Assembly (NCBI GenBank): GCA_016296635.1 | Contig: JAEDIZ010000120.1 | Coordinates: forward strand, 1 to 6,102 | DNA length: 6,102 nt | Direction: 5' to 3' | Source of the DNA: Oscillospiraceae bacterium | GTDB lineage: Bacteria > Bacillota > Clostridia > Oscillospirales > Oscillospiraceae | Part shown: in pieces, positions 1-4,509 of the stretch | How the letters are laid out: every line of letters starts with the position of its first letter | Position numbering within the stretch: the stretch's first letter is position 1 | The notes under the pieces: model-generated | What the model saw: only the letters and a program-made list of their open reading frames with translations | What the model was told of the DNA's origin: nothing | The model's database searches: none | Position numbers and translations under genes: made by a program

Positions 1-91
1 TCATGCAGAATGCCATGCAGGTGGGGCTGCCGCATTCCTTACAGTTCTTCTTGGGAGAGAGTTTGAAAATGTCAAGACCTTTAACTGCCAT
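1..91 (-). CDS. acsC: Corrinoid iron-sulfur protein large (gamma) subunit AcsC, N-terminal fragment
   Basis: Only the first 30 codons are present; the gene runs off the left edge. AcsC is the large subunit of the corrinoid iron-sulfur protein (CFeSP), which takes the methyl group from methyl-tetrahydrofolate and passes it to acetyl-CoA synthase. The visible peptide starts MAVKGLDIFKLSPKKNC and contains C17-x2-C20-x4-C25, the first three ligands of the N-terminal [4Fe-4S] cluster that keeps the cobalt reducible; the fourth ligand lies outside the window. The ATG at 91 follows an AGGAGG-type ribosome binding site in the 22-nt gap after acsD, so the two subunits are co-transcribed. Identification rests on this cysteine pattern plus the acsD neighbour. 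A lone [4Fe-4S] domain of another protein is possible but unlikely. Confidence 0.9.
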   Translation of the reverse strand, partial: MAVKGLDIFKLSPKKNCKECGSPTCMAFCM

Positions 92-113
92 TGTATAGTT
101 CCTCCTTCCTGGA

Positions 114-1058
114 TTACATCAGGGCTGCGATCATCTCAGAGATGGTCTTAACGGACGCCGGGTGACGCAGGATGACTGCGTCGCTGCCGCCTGCGAGAAC
201 TGCAGCAGCAGTGGTGATTTCCATCTCGATGCCGCGCTCTTCCTGATTGCCCCACTCGGGCATATCAGCTTCGGGCATGACAGCTTCCTTGACACCCCAG
301 GTATCAGCGGAAACCGGCGTCATGATGGGCATCTGGAGCATGCCGTCAGCCTGCTTCAGAGCAGCGTCCTTGATGCGGTCCAGCGTAGAAGCAACGTATT
401 CATAGCCATAGCCTGCAGCAGCGGAGCCGACGTTCATAACGATGGACTGGCCGCTGACGCCGAGCTGGGTCATGACGGTGTTGAGCTGCTTTGCCAGGTT
501 GATGTCGACTGCAGATTCTGCACCGACCTTGTGGCCGCAGGCCAGAGCAACGGAGGCGCCGACCTGCTTGTAGTTTTCGTCGCGGGCGGACAGGACGAGA
601 ATGTTCTTGCCCTGCAGAGCGTCAGCGATCTTGTTGAAAAGCTCGGTGTCCTTGTCAATGTTCTTGCAGCCCATGATGACGATGGGCATGGTGACAGCTT
701 CTGCAACTGCCTTTGCAAGCTCAACGCATTCCTCAACGCTCTTGTTCAGGCCGTTGGGATCTGCACCCTCAAAGTGCAGGCAGATAAAGCTGGCGCCTTC
801 CATGGTTTCAGCTTTCTTGGCCATGTCAACAACGCTTTCGCAGCCTGCATAGAATGCCTGCATGCCGGGCATGGTGTATTCAGCCATGCCGAGGTCTGTC
901 AGCTCCACGCCGATCTTCGGTGCATTCTTGATCTCTGCATCAAAGGTATGGAACGGCAGAACGTTCTGACCGCCGATTGTCGTGGCTTTTTCACCAACGC
1001 CGATCACAACTTCATTGATGTGGGCGTTGAAAGCCTGTTTCTTGGGAACAAAAGGCAT
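114..1058 (-). CDS. acsD: Corrinoid iron-sulfur protein small (delta) subunit AcsD
   Basis: This 314-residue protein is the small subunit of the CFeSP heterodimer. It forms a TIM barrel that helps hold the B12 cofactor during methyl transfer from the methyltransferase AcsE to acetyl-CoA synthase; the protein is cytosolic. Family-typical segments are INEVVIGVGEKATTIGG (14-30), LPFHTFD (34-40), the FEGADPNG loop (96-103), VMNVGSAAAGYGYEY (207-221) and the C-terminal ITTAAAVLAGGSDAVILRHP (281-300). Length fits the family (about 310-325). The frame is open from 1079, but the ATG at 1058 is chosen because a GGGGGA ribosome site lies 9 nt before it, inside the longer frame, and because MPFVPKKQAF matches how the family begins. 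It is followed after 22 nt by acsC and preceded by cooC, a usual CODH/ACS cluster arrangement. Confidence 0.95.
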   Translation of the reverse strand: MPFVPKKQAFNAHINEVVIGVGEKATTIGGQNVLPFHTFDAEIKNAPKIGVELTDLGMAEYTMPGMQAFYAGCESVVDMAKKAETMEGASFICLHFEGADPNGLNKSVEECVELAKAVAEAVTMPIVIMGCKNIDKDTELFNKIADALQGKNILVLSARDENYKQVGASVALACGHKVGAESAVDINLAKQLNTVMTQLGVSGQSIVMNVGSAAAGYGYEYVASTLDRIKDAALKQADGMLQMPIMTPVSADTWGVKEAVMPEADMPEWGNQEERGIEMEITTAAAVLAGGSDAVILRHPASVKTISEMIAALM

Positions 1059-1112
1059 AATGATAAATCCCCCTATCATAAAATAAACTGACTGAAAATG
1101 CTCTATTCATCG

Positions 1113-1128
1113 CTGTGCGGATGCACAG
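1113..1128 (-). other. Short perfect stem-loop between cooC and acsD
   Basis: On the transcribed strand this is CTGTGC, a 4-nt loop, then GCACAG: a 6-bp perfect stem inside the 101-nt gap between the cooC stop and the acsD start. No T-run follows, so it is not a classical terminator. It could be an RNA-processing or mRNA-stability element that sets acsD-acsC levels apart from cooC. The stem is short enough that chance cannot be excluded. Confidence 0.35.
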
Positions 1129-1159
1129 GCGGATAAGCCGGGAAACAAACTGCCGGATC

Positions 1160-1930
1160 TCAGAATCCGAGTTTCTGCATGATCTGCGCCAGCGCAACCT
1201 TTACAGGTGCCGAATCCGGAACCTTCGAGCTGGGCTTGCCCTCGCAGTCATATTCATAGACCAGATCGTCATGCGGCAGAACGCCGATAAGCTCCAGTCC
1301 GTATTTTTCGATCTCCTCGCGCACACCGGCATTCAGTTCGCCGTTCGGCGCGCGGTTGACGATCAGCTTCATGGTGCCGGGCTTCAGCTCCAGTTCGCGC
1401 ACCATTTCGGCAATGCGGCCCACGGCCTGAATGCCGCGGCGGGAACAGTCGGAGATCAACAACATCGTATCCACATGGGGAAGCGTGCCGCGGCTGATAT
1501 GCTCCAGACCTGCCTCATTGTCGATGACCATATACCGGTAATTATTCACGTATTTGTCGATCTGCGTTTTCAGAACGCCGTTGACAAAACAGTAGCAGCC
1601 CTTGCCCTGGGTTCTGCCCATAACAAGCATGTCGAAATCATCTTCCTCGATCAGCGCGGAAGAGAATTTCATCTCCGCATAGTCTGCCTTGGTCATGCCT
1701 GCAGGAATGCCGCCCTTCAGTTCTGCCTGTGCCATTTCCTCTCGGATATCGCCCAGCGTCGTTTCCACTTCCACGCCGAGCACTTCGTTGAGGTTGGAAT
1801 TTGCATCCGCATCCACGACCAGAATCGGGCCGTCATTGTGTCTGCAAAGATATTCAATCATCATGCCGCAGGTCGTCGTCTTGCCGACGCCGCCCTTGCC
1901 GGCTACTGCAATTGTATGTGTCTTTCCCAT
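1160..1930 (-). CDS. cooC: CODH/ACS nickel-insertion ATPase, CooC/AcsF family
   Basis: This 256-residue P-loop ATPase of the SIMIBI/MinD class matures nickel enzymes of the CODH/ACS complex: an ATP-driven dimer delivers Ni to the active-site metal cluster. The deviant Walker A GKGGVGKT is at 11-18, VVDADANSNLNEVLG at 38-52, and VIDNEAGLEHISRG, the CooC hallmark around Walker B, at 135-148. A CYC motif falls at Cys112 and Cys114, the same numbering as the metal-binding CxC of the characterised Carboxydothermus CooC1, so the Ni/Zn site at the dimer interface looks intact. The ATG at 1930 is preferred over an in-frame GTG at 1936 because the AAGGAG ribosome site (1936-1941) overlaps that GTG and sits 5 nt before the ATG. 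Whether it serves CODH (CooC) or ACS (AcsF) cannot be told; the acsD-acsC neighbours favour ACS. Confidence 0.93.
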   Translation of the reverse strand: MGKTHTIAVAGKGGVGKTTTCGMMIEYLCRHNDGPILVVDADANSNLNEVLGVEVETTLGDIREEMAQAELKGGIPAGMTKADYAEMKFSSALIEEDDFDMLVMGRTQGKGCYCFVNGVLKTQIDKYVNNYRYMVIDNEAGLEHISRGTLPHVDTMLLISDCSRRGIQAVGRIAEMVRELELKPGTMKLIVNRAPNGELNAGVREEIEKYGLELIGVLPHDDLVYEYDCEGKPSSKVPDSAPVKVALAQIMQKLGF

Positions 1931-1985
1931 AAACACTCCTTAAAAGTCATTCGTCATCTGCTGCCGGACTTCTTTTCCGCAGCCA

Positions 1986-2044
1986 TCCGGTGTTTGCCCG
2001 GAGGCGCAGGACAAGTGCCGAATGGGCATAACTCCCCCATCCGG
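1986..2044 (-). promoter_or_regulatory. Two stem-loops in the probable cooC leader
   Basis: In minus-strand RNA the first element pairs CCGGATGGG (2044-2036) with CCCATTCGG (2026-2018): 9 bp with one G-U, loop 9 nt. A second element pairs TCCGG (2002-1998) with CCGGA (1990-1986), loop 7 nt. Neither is followed by a T-run, so termination is not supported. The first two GG-rich arms share CCGGATG, so alternative pairings are possible. They sit between a candidate promoter and the cooC ribosome site and may form a regulatory 5' leader. I do not recognise them as a known riboswitch class; they match neither the cobalamin box nor the NiCo motif as I know them. Confidence 0.4.
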
Positions 2045-2059
2045 TTTCGATACAAAAAT

Positions 2060-2088
2060 ATCGTATCACATGTGTCCGCCAAAAACAA
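2060..2088 (-). promoter_or_regulatory. Candidate internal promoter for cooC-acsD-acsC
   Basis: On the minus strand TTGTTT (2088-2083) is followed after 17 nt by TACGAT (2065-2060) with an extended -10 TG at 2068-2067. Each hexamer is only a partial match to consensus, but spacing and the TG dinucleotide are right, and it lies within the unusually long gap before cooC. Transcription would begin near 2053 and give a leader of about 120 nt. It could equally be chance in an AT-rich patch. Confidence 0.35.
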
Positions 2089-2143
2089 GTGGAAACCGCA
2101 CAAATCCCGTAAAAATTCCTGCTTTTCCAATGACACGGCTTGT

Positions 2144-2371
2144 TCAGATGGCCGTAAACAGATATTTCTGACTGACGCCGGCGCTCTCGACAAACACCGT
2201 CAGATCGCCGTTCGGCTTCCGGTCGACTTCCAGATTCACGATTTTTCCCTTGACCTCGTTTCTGACCCAGTCCACAGGATCGTCCGTTTCAATCTCGCGG
2301 AAGAACACATCGCGCATCTGATTATTGGCGCAGAGATTCTGCACCTCCCGCACAACTTCGTATGCCTGCAT
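2144..2371 (-). CDS. Small conserved-looking protein of unknown function in the CODH/ACS nickel cluster
   Basis: I do not recognise this 75-residue protein. It begins MQAYEVVREVQNLCANNQM, a probable amphipathic helix, then an acidic stretch rich in D and E (about 26-35), then alternating hydrophobic/polar segments around VKGKIVNLEVDRKPNGDLTVFVES that suggest a small beta-sheet. One cysteine (Cys14) is present; there is no signal peptide or membrane segment, so it should be cytosolic. The ATG at 2371 is chosen because it begins one base after the cooT stop codon, which fits translational coupling. A TTG at 2392 in the same frame would give 82 residues, overlap cooT by 20 bases, and lacks a clear ribosome site. 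Its place between cooT and cooC suggests a part in nickel handling or CODH/ACS assembly, but that is inference from position alone. Confidence 0.7.
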   Translation of the reverse strand: MQAYEVVREVQNLCANNQMRDVFFREIETDDPVDWVRNEVKGKIVNLEVDRKPNGDLTVFVESAGVSQKYLFTAI

Positions 2372-2372
2372 C

Positions 2373-2564
2373 TTAAACGCACTCTTTGACAATGGCGGTG
2401 TTGCCCACCAGATCGACGGAAACCAGCTTGCCTTCTACAACGACCTGCCGATCCATCAGATCCGTCAGATAGACCATACCGTCCTTGCAGTCGATTCTCT
2501 GCACATTGGAAAGCACCAGATTTTCCTTCCGTCCATCATTTTTATAAACATTTGCCAGACACAT
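2373..2564 (-). CDS. cooT: CooT-like small nickel-binding protein
   Basis: This 63-residue protein matches the CooT family, whose Rhodospirillum rubrum member is a dimeric Ni(II)-binding protein needed for nickel insertion into carbon monoxide dehydrogenase. It begins MCLANVY, with Cys2, the nickel ligand in the characterised protein, directly after the start Met. The rest alternates short beta-strand-like segments (LVLSNVQRIDC, MVYLTDL, RQVVVEGKLVSVDL, TAIVKEC), the expected small beta-barrel. Two further cysteines are at 26 and 62. Length equals the family norm (about 60-70). The ribosome site GAGGAGG overlaps the stop codon of the upstream His-rich gene, implying coupled translation. Some databases label this family as RNA-binding; the CODH/ACS context favours the nickel role. 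Confidence 0.82.
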   Translation of the reverse strand: MCLANVYKNDGRKENLVLSNVQRIDCKDGMVYLTDLMDRQVVVEGKLVSVDLVGNTAIVKECV

Positions 2565-2577
2565 TGTCTTTTCCTCC

Positions 2578-2964
2578 TCAACCGTTCATGGCCGCGAGCA
2601 CGGTGGACAAGCGCAGATTTCCCTTTTCAAAATCGGAAACCGCCTGCATGATCTGCTCATATGCGGTCATTTCACCCAGATCCTTCAGCTGCTCGGCAAG
2701 CTTTGCAAGCTCGTTTGCGTGGGATGCGTTGTGGCCGACCATATACTTCATCAGTGCCGTCAGCTCCTCGCGGGGAGAAACATGTTCGTGGCAGGATGCA
2801 CAGTCATGCCCCTCACAATGGGAATGTTCCGCGCAGGTATGGTCATGAGAATGATGCTCATGGTCCTCTGTATTTTCATGGTGATGATGCTCGTGTGTGT
2901 GGACGGTTCCGTCCGCATGGGTATGGGTATGGCTGTGCATGGTTTCATCATGATCAAAATGCAT
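2578..2964 (-). CDS. His-rich metal-binding protein, putative nickel/cobalt chaperone or store
   Basis: This 128-residue protein has two parts. Residues 1-61 carry 22 histidines, in runs such as HTHEHHHH, and four cysteines (44, 50, 55, 58), a region suited to buffering Ni, Co or Zn. Residues 63-128 form a compact, probably helical domain with H78-x3-H82 (GHNASH) and SPREELTALMKYMVGHN. I recall similar clostridial proteins being labelled 'cobalt transporter', but no membrane segment is visible, so transport is not supported. It resembles R. rubrum CooJ or Hpn in composition, though not clearly in sequence. The ATG at 2964 follows GGGAGG with 8-nt spacing; the frame extends upstream to 3093, but that part overlaps the promoter and is rejected. 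It is the first gene of the nickel/CODH cluster and diverges from a metal-sensing repressor, its likely regulator. Confidence 0.82.
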   Translation of the reverse strand: MHFDHDETMHSHTHTHADGTVHTHEHHHHENTEDHEHHSHDHTCAEHSHCEGHDCASCHEHVSPREELTALMKYMVGHNASHANELAKLAEQLKDLGEMTAYEQIMQAVSDFEKGNLRLSTVLAAMNG

Positions 2965-3007
2965 TGTAAAATCCTCCCTGATCGGTTTTTTCAGTTTTCT
3001 GAGCAAT

Positions 3008-3036
3008 ATTATATCCGCGTTCCGTTCTTTTGTAAA
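3008..3036 (-). promoter_or_regulatory. Sigma-A promoter of the His-rich/cooT cluster
   Basis: On the minus strand TTTACA (3036-3031) and a perfect TATAAT (3013-3008) are separated by exactly 17 nt. Transcription should begin near 3001, giving a leader of about 37 nt before the ATG at 2964. Such a strong core promoter suggests control by repression, consistent with the divergent CsoR-family gene. Confidence 0.75.
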
Positions 3037-3046
3037 GTCCGCACAG

Positions 3047-3067
3047 CTGCCATAAAACCCCCGGCAG
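3047..3067. promoter_or_regulatory. Candidate operator for the CsoR-family repressor
   Basis: CTGCC (3047-3051) and GGCAG (3063-3067) form an inverted repeat around an AT-rich stretch plus a run of five C (3058-3062). CsoR/RcnR-family operators are often G/C tracts inside short dyads. The motif ATAAAACC also recurs at 3052 and 3071, 19 bp apart, the second copy running into the palindrome ACCGGT (3076-3081). The site lies between the two divergent promoters, just upstream of the leftward -35. No exact known operator is matched. Confidence 0.3.
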
Positions 3068-3130
3068 GTGATAAAACCGGTAAAACTGCACAAAATTCAG
3101 CACTTTTTTCTGTGGCGCATTCCGTTGGAT

Positions 3131-3141
3131 TATGATATACT
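3131..3141 (+). promoter_or_regulatory. Extended -10 promoter of the CsoR-family gene
   Basis: TGATATACT (3133-3141) is an extended -10 element (TG, one base, TATACT). TATGAT at 3131-3136 overlaps as an alternative. No good -35 is seen at 16-18 nt, which extended -10 promoters can tolerate. Transcription would begin near 3148, leaving a leader of about 26 nt that holds the GAGGAG ribosome site. Confidence 0.5.
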
Positions 3142-3173
3142 GCACGAAGAAAACGATTTGAGGAGTCTGAACC

Positions 3174-3581
3174 ATGGAACATGATCACGAATATCTGCAC
3201 GCCCATAACATTCCGCATCTGCACCATGCGGACGATACCCACAGCCATGAGCAGGCAGCAGAGCACCATCACGCCCATGACGGGGAGCATCCTCATACCC
3301 ATGAAGGCGGGCATCCCCATGTCCACGAGAACACCCGCGCCGTGGTGAACCGTCTGTCCCGCGCCATCGGTCATCTGGAATCCGTCAAGAAAATGGTGGA
3401 GGACGGACGTGACTGCTCCGAAGTCCTTGTGCAGATTGCCGCCGTCCGTTCCGCCATCAACAACATCGGCAAGGTGATCCTGCAGGATCACATCCAGCAC
3501 TGCCTTGTTGACGCCGTGGAGCATGACGATGAGCAGGCTTTGGATGACCTCTGCACCGCCATCGACAAATTTATCAAATAA
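3174..3581 (+). CDS. CsoR/RcnR-family metal-sensing transcriptional repressor with His-rich N-terminal extension
   Basis: This 135-residue protein has a C-terminal CsoR/RcnR (DUF156) domain from about residue 54: NRLSRAIGHLESVKKMVEDGRDC, VQIAAVRSAINN, LQDHIQHC, then a final helix. These all-helical tetrameric repressors leave DNA on binding metal. The metal ligands are present as Cys81, His106 and Cys110 (25 and 4 apart), the Cys-His-Cys set of copper sensor CsoR and nickel sensor InrS; RcnR would have His at the last place. The first 51 residues hold 19 histidines, which ordinary family members (about 90 residues) lack; one could supply the fourth ligand that InrS uses. The start follows GAGGAG with 8-nt spacing. 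Being divergent from a His-rich protein and CooT/CooC genes, it probably senses nickel or cobalt. The metal is inferred, not shown. Confidence 0.88.
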   Translation: MEHDHEYLHAHNIPHLHHADDTHSHEQAAEHHHAHDGEHPHTHEGGHPHVHENTRAVVNRLSRAIGHLESVKKMVEDGRDCSEVLVQIAAVRSAINNIGKVILQDHIQHCLVDAVEHDDEQALDDLCTAIDKFIK

Positions 3582-3619
3582 GTTTTTTCATATCGATACT
3601 AAAATATTGTTTTTCCCTC

Positions 3620-3647
3620 TTGCATTTTGCGTGAAAGCAGTTACAAT
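3620..3647 (+). promoter_or_regulatory. Probable promoter of the riboswitch-folT-folC transcript
   Basis: TTGCAT (3620-3625) and TACAAT (3642-3647) are 16 nt apart. The -10 differs from consensus at one base; the -35 is weaker. Transcription would start near 3654, about 70 nt before the riboswitch. No convincing terminator is seen after the upstream repressor gene, so some read-through from it is possible. Confidence 0.5.
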
Positions 3648-3669
3648 GTGCATAGGAGAAGTGAAAAGG

Positions 3670-3689
3670 GTCGGATGATGTGATCCGGC
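3670..3689 (+). other. Leader hairpin upstream of the THF riboswitch
   Basis: GTCGGAT (3670-3676) pairs with ATCCGGC (3683-3689) through 7 bp with one G-U and a 6-nt loop. No T-run follows. It lies between the probable transcription start and the riboswitch and could stabilise the 5' end of the RNA or help folding. A weaker hairpin (3704-3708 with 3717-3721) follows and overlaps the start of the riboswitch. Confidence 0.4.
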
Positions 3690-3721
3690 TAATTTAACAA
3701 ATGAATGTGTTCCTGAACATT

Positions 3722-3819
3722 GCATGAGTAGAAATGACGCGTCAAGTACCGGTAGGATGGGAGGTTGCCGCCGGGCGAAGGAGTTTTCTCCGCGGTGTCA
3801 TTTTCGCATCCGCTATGGC
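3722..3819 (+). ncRNA. THF (tetrahydrofolate) riboswitch controlling folT
   Basis: This matches the Firmicute THF riboswitch class that senses reduced folates ahead of folT genes. The 5' part contains GAGTAG and GCGTCAAGT; the 3' part contains CGCGGTG and CGCATCCGCT, all close to the class consensus as I know it. Visible pairings are: closing stem CAT(G)AG (3723-3728) with CTATG (3813-3817); AAATGAC (3732-3738) with GTCATTT (3797-3803); a GGAG-TTTT-CTCC hairpin (3780-3791); and the class-defining pseudoknot GGATG (3755-3759) with CATCC (3807-3811). It lies about 90 nt before a folate transporter start codon, as expected. Ligand binding normally turns expression off. Confidence 0.93.
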
Positions 3820-3867
3820 AAATAGAAATTGTACTGCAGTTATCTGTTTTCCGAACTGAATATTTTT

Positions 3868-3910
3868 AACCTCCTCCCAATTCAACGATCAGAATCAGGA
3901 GGCTTTTTTT
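3868..3910 (+). promoter_or_regulatory. Riboswitch expression platform: hairpin hiding the folT ribosome binding site
   Basis: CCTCCT (3870-3875) is the exact complement of the folT ribosome site AGGAGG (3897-3902); an inner ATTC/GAAT pairing (3880-3883 with 3892-3895) lengthens the stem. It is followed by C and seven T, then directly by the folT ATG at 3911. It can therefore act as a translation-blocking hairpin and possibly as an intrinsic terminator. AACCTCC (3868-3874) is also the perfect complement of GGAGGTT (3760-3766) inside the riboswitch, which supplies the competing, expression-permitting fold. Confidence 0.75.
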
Positions 3911-4486
3911 ATGAAAAAATTCACGATCCGGCGCATTGCACTTGACGCCGTTCTCATTGCAATCTTTTATGTGCTTTCTCTTTTTGAGATTGAAGTTTCT
4001 GGCGTCAAAATCACCTTTACTTCTTTGGCCGTTGTCATCGCCGCCATGCTTTTCGGCCCGGTGGATGGCTTTCTTGTGGGCTTTCTCGGCGAATTTCTGA
4101 CGCAGATGCTCAAATACGGCTTCACCGCCACAACAGTTCTGTGGATTCTGCCGTCTGCGCTGCGCGGTCTGGTCATCGGTCTTTTCGCCATGTTCCTCAA
4201 AAAGCATATGTCTTTGGATGCGCTGACCCGCGAGAAGAAGCCCTATGTTTATTTTGCAGTCTGCATTCTTGCCGCAGTTATCACTTCTCTTTCCAATACA
4301 GTCGTTTACTACATTGATTCCAAGCTGTACGGCTATTATAACTATGCCCTGATCTGGGGCGTAGCCGGTGTTCGCATCTTAACCAACATCTTACAGTCCG
4401 TCATCACGGCTATCGTTGCCATTCCGGTCATGCTGGGTCTTCGTAAGGCAAAGCTGACTCCCGCACCGAAGCCTGCTGCGGACTGA
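3911..4486 (+). CDS. folT: ECF transporter S component, folate-specific (FolT)
   Basis: This 191-residue membrane protein is the substrate-binding S component of an energy-coupling-factor vitamin transporter. Hydrophobic segments at about 7-26, 36-58, 72-97, 112-135 and 148-176 fit the six-helix S-component fold, the longer ones covering more than one helix. Family-like stretches are VKITFTSLAVVIAAMLFGPVDGF (32-54), LPSALRGLVIGL (80-91) and RILTNILQSVITAIVAIPVMLGL (155-177). The THF riboswitch directly upstream and folC directly downstream make folate the substrate with good confidence. No EcfA, EcfA' or EcfT genes are here, so it is a group II system sharing an energising module encoded elsewhere. 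The start is fixed by AGGAGG at 3897-3902, 8 nt before the ATG. Expression should fall when reduced folate is plentiful. Confidence 0.92.
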   Translation: MKKFTIRRIALDAVLIAIFYVLSLFEIEVSGVKITFTSLAVVIAAMLFGPVDGFLVGFLGEFLTQMLKYGFTATTVLWILPSALRGLVIGLFAMFLKKHMSLDALTREKKPYVYFAVCILAAVITSLSNTVVYYIDSKLYGYYNYALIWGVAGVRILTNILQSVITAIVAIPVMLGLRKAKLTPAPKPAAD

Positions 4487-4509
4487 TTAATCGGAAAGAA
4501 GGCTTTTCT

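Noticed and set aside
162..1091. Long plus-strand ORF (309 codons) opposite acsD
   Set aside because: It is the antisense shadow of a confidently identified gene; its product is a His/Cys/Asp-rich string with no recognisable domain.
1954..2193. Minus-strand ORF of 79 codons in the gap before cooC
   Set aside because: It has no ribosome site, overlaps the 75-residue gene in another frame and covers the hairpins; the composition does not look coding.
1115..2389. Long plus-strand ORF (424 codons) opposite cooC and the 75-residue gene
   Set aside because: It spans several genes and an intergenic gap on the other strand and shows no family resemblance; CooC motifs on the minus strand are unambiguous.
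2965..3093. N-terminal extension of the His-rich gene by 43 codons
   Set aside because: It would overlap the strong promoter at 3008-3036, and a good ribosome site directly precedes the ATG at 2964.
3009..3524. Minus-strand ORF of 171 codons opposite the CsoR-family gene
   Set aside because: It overlaps a clear CsoR/RcnR domain and the divergent promoters; the Met-rich product is what antisense His codons would give.
3582..3619. Possible terminator after the CsoR-family gene (T-run at about 3584)
   Set aside because: The T-run is present but no GC-containing stem precedes it.
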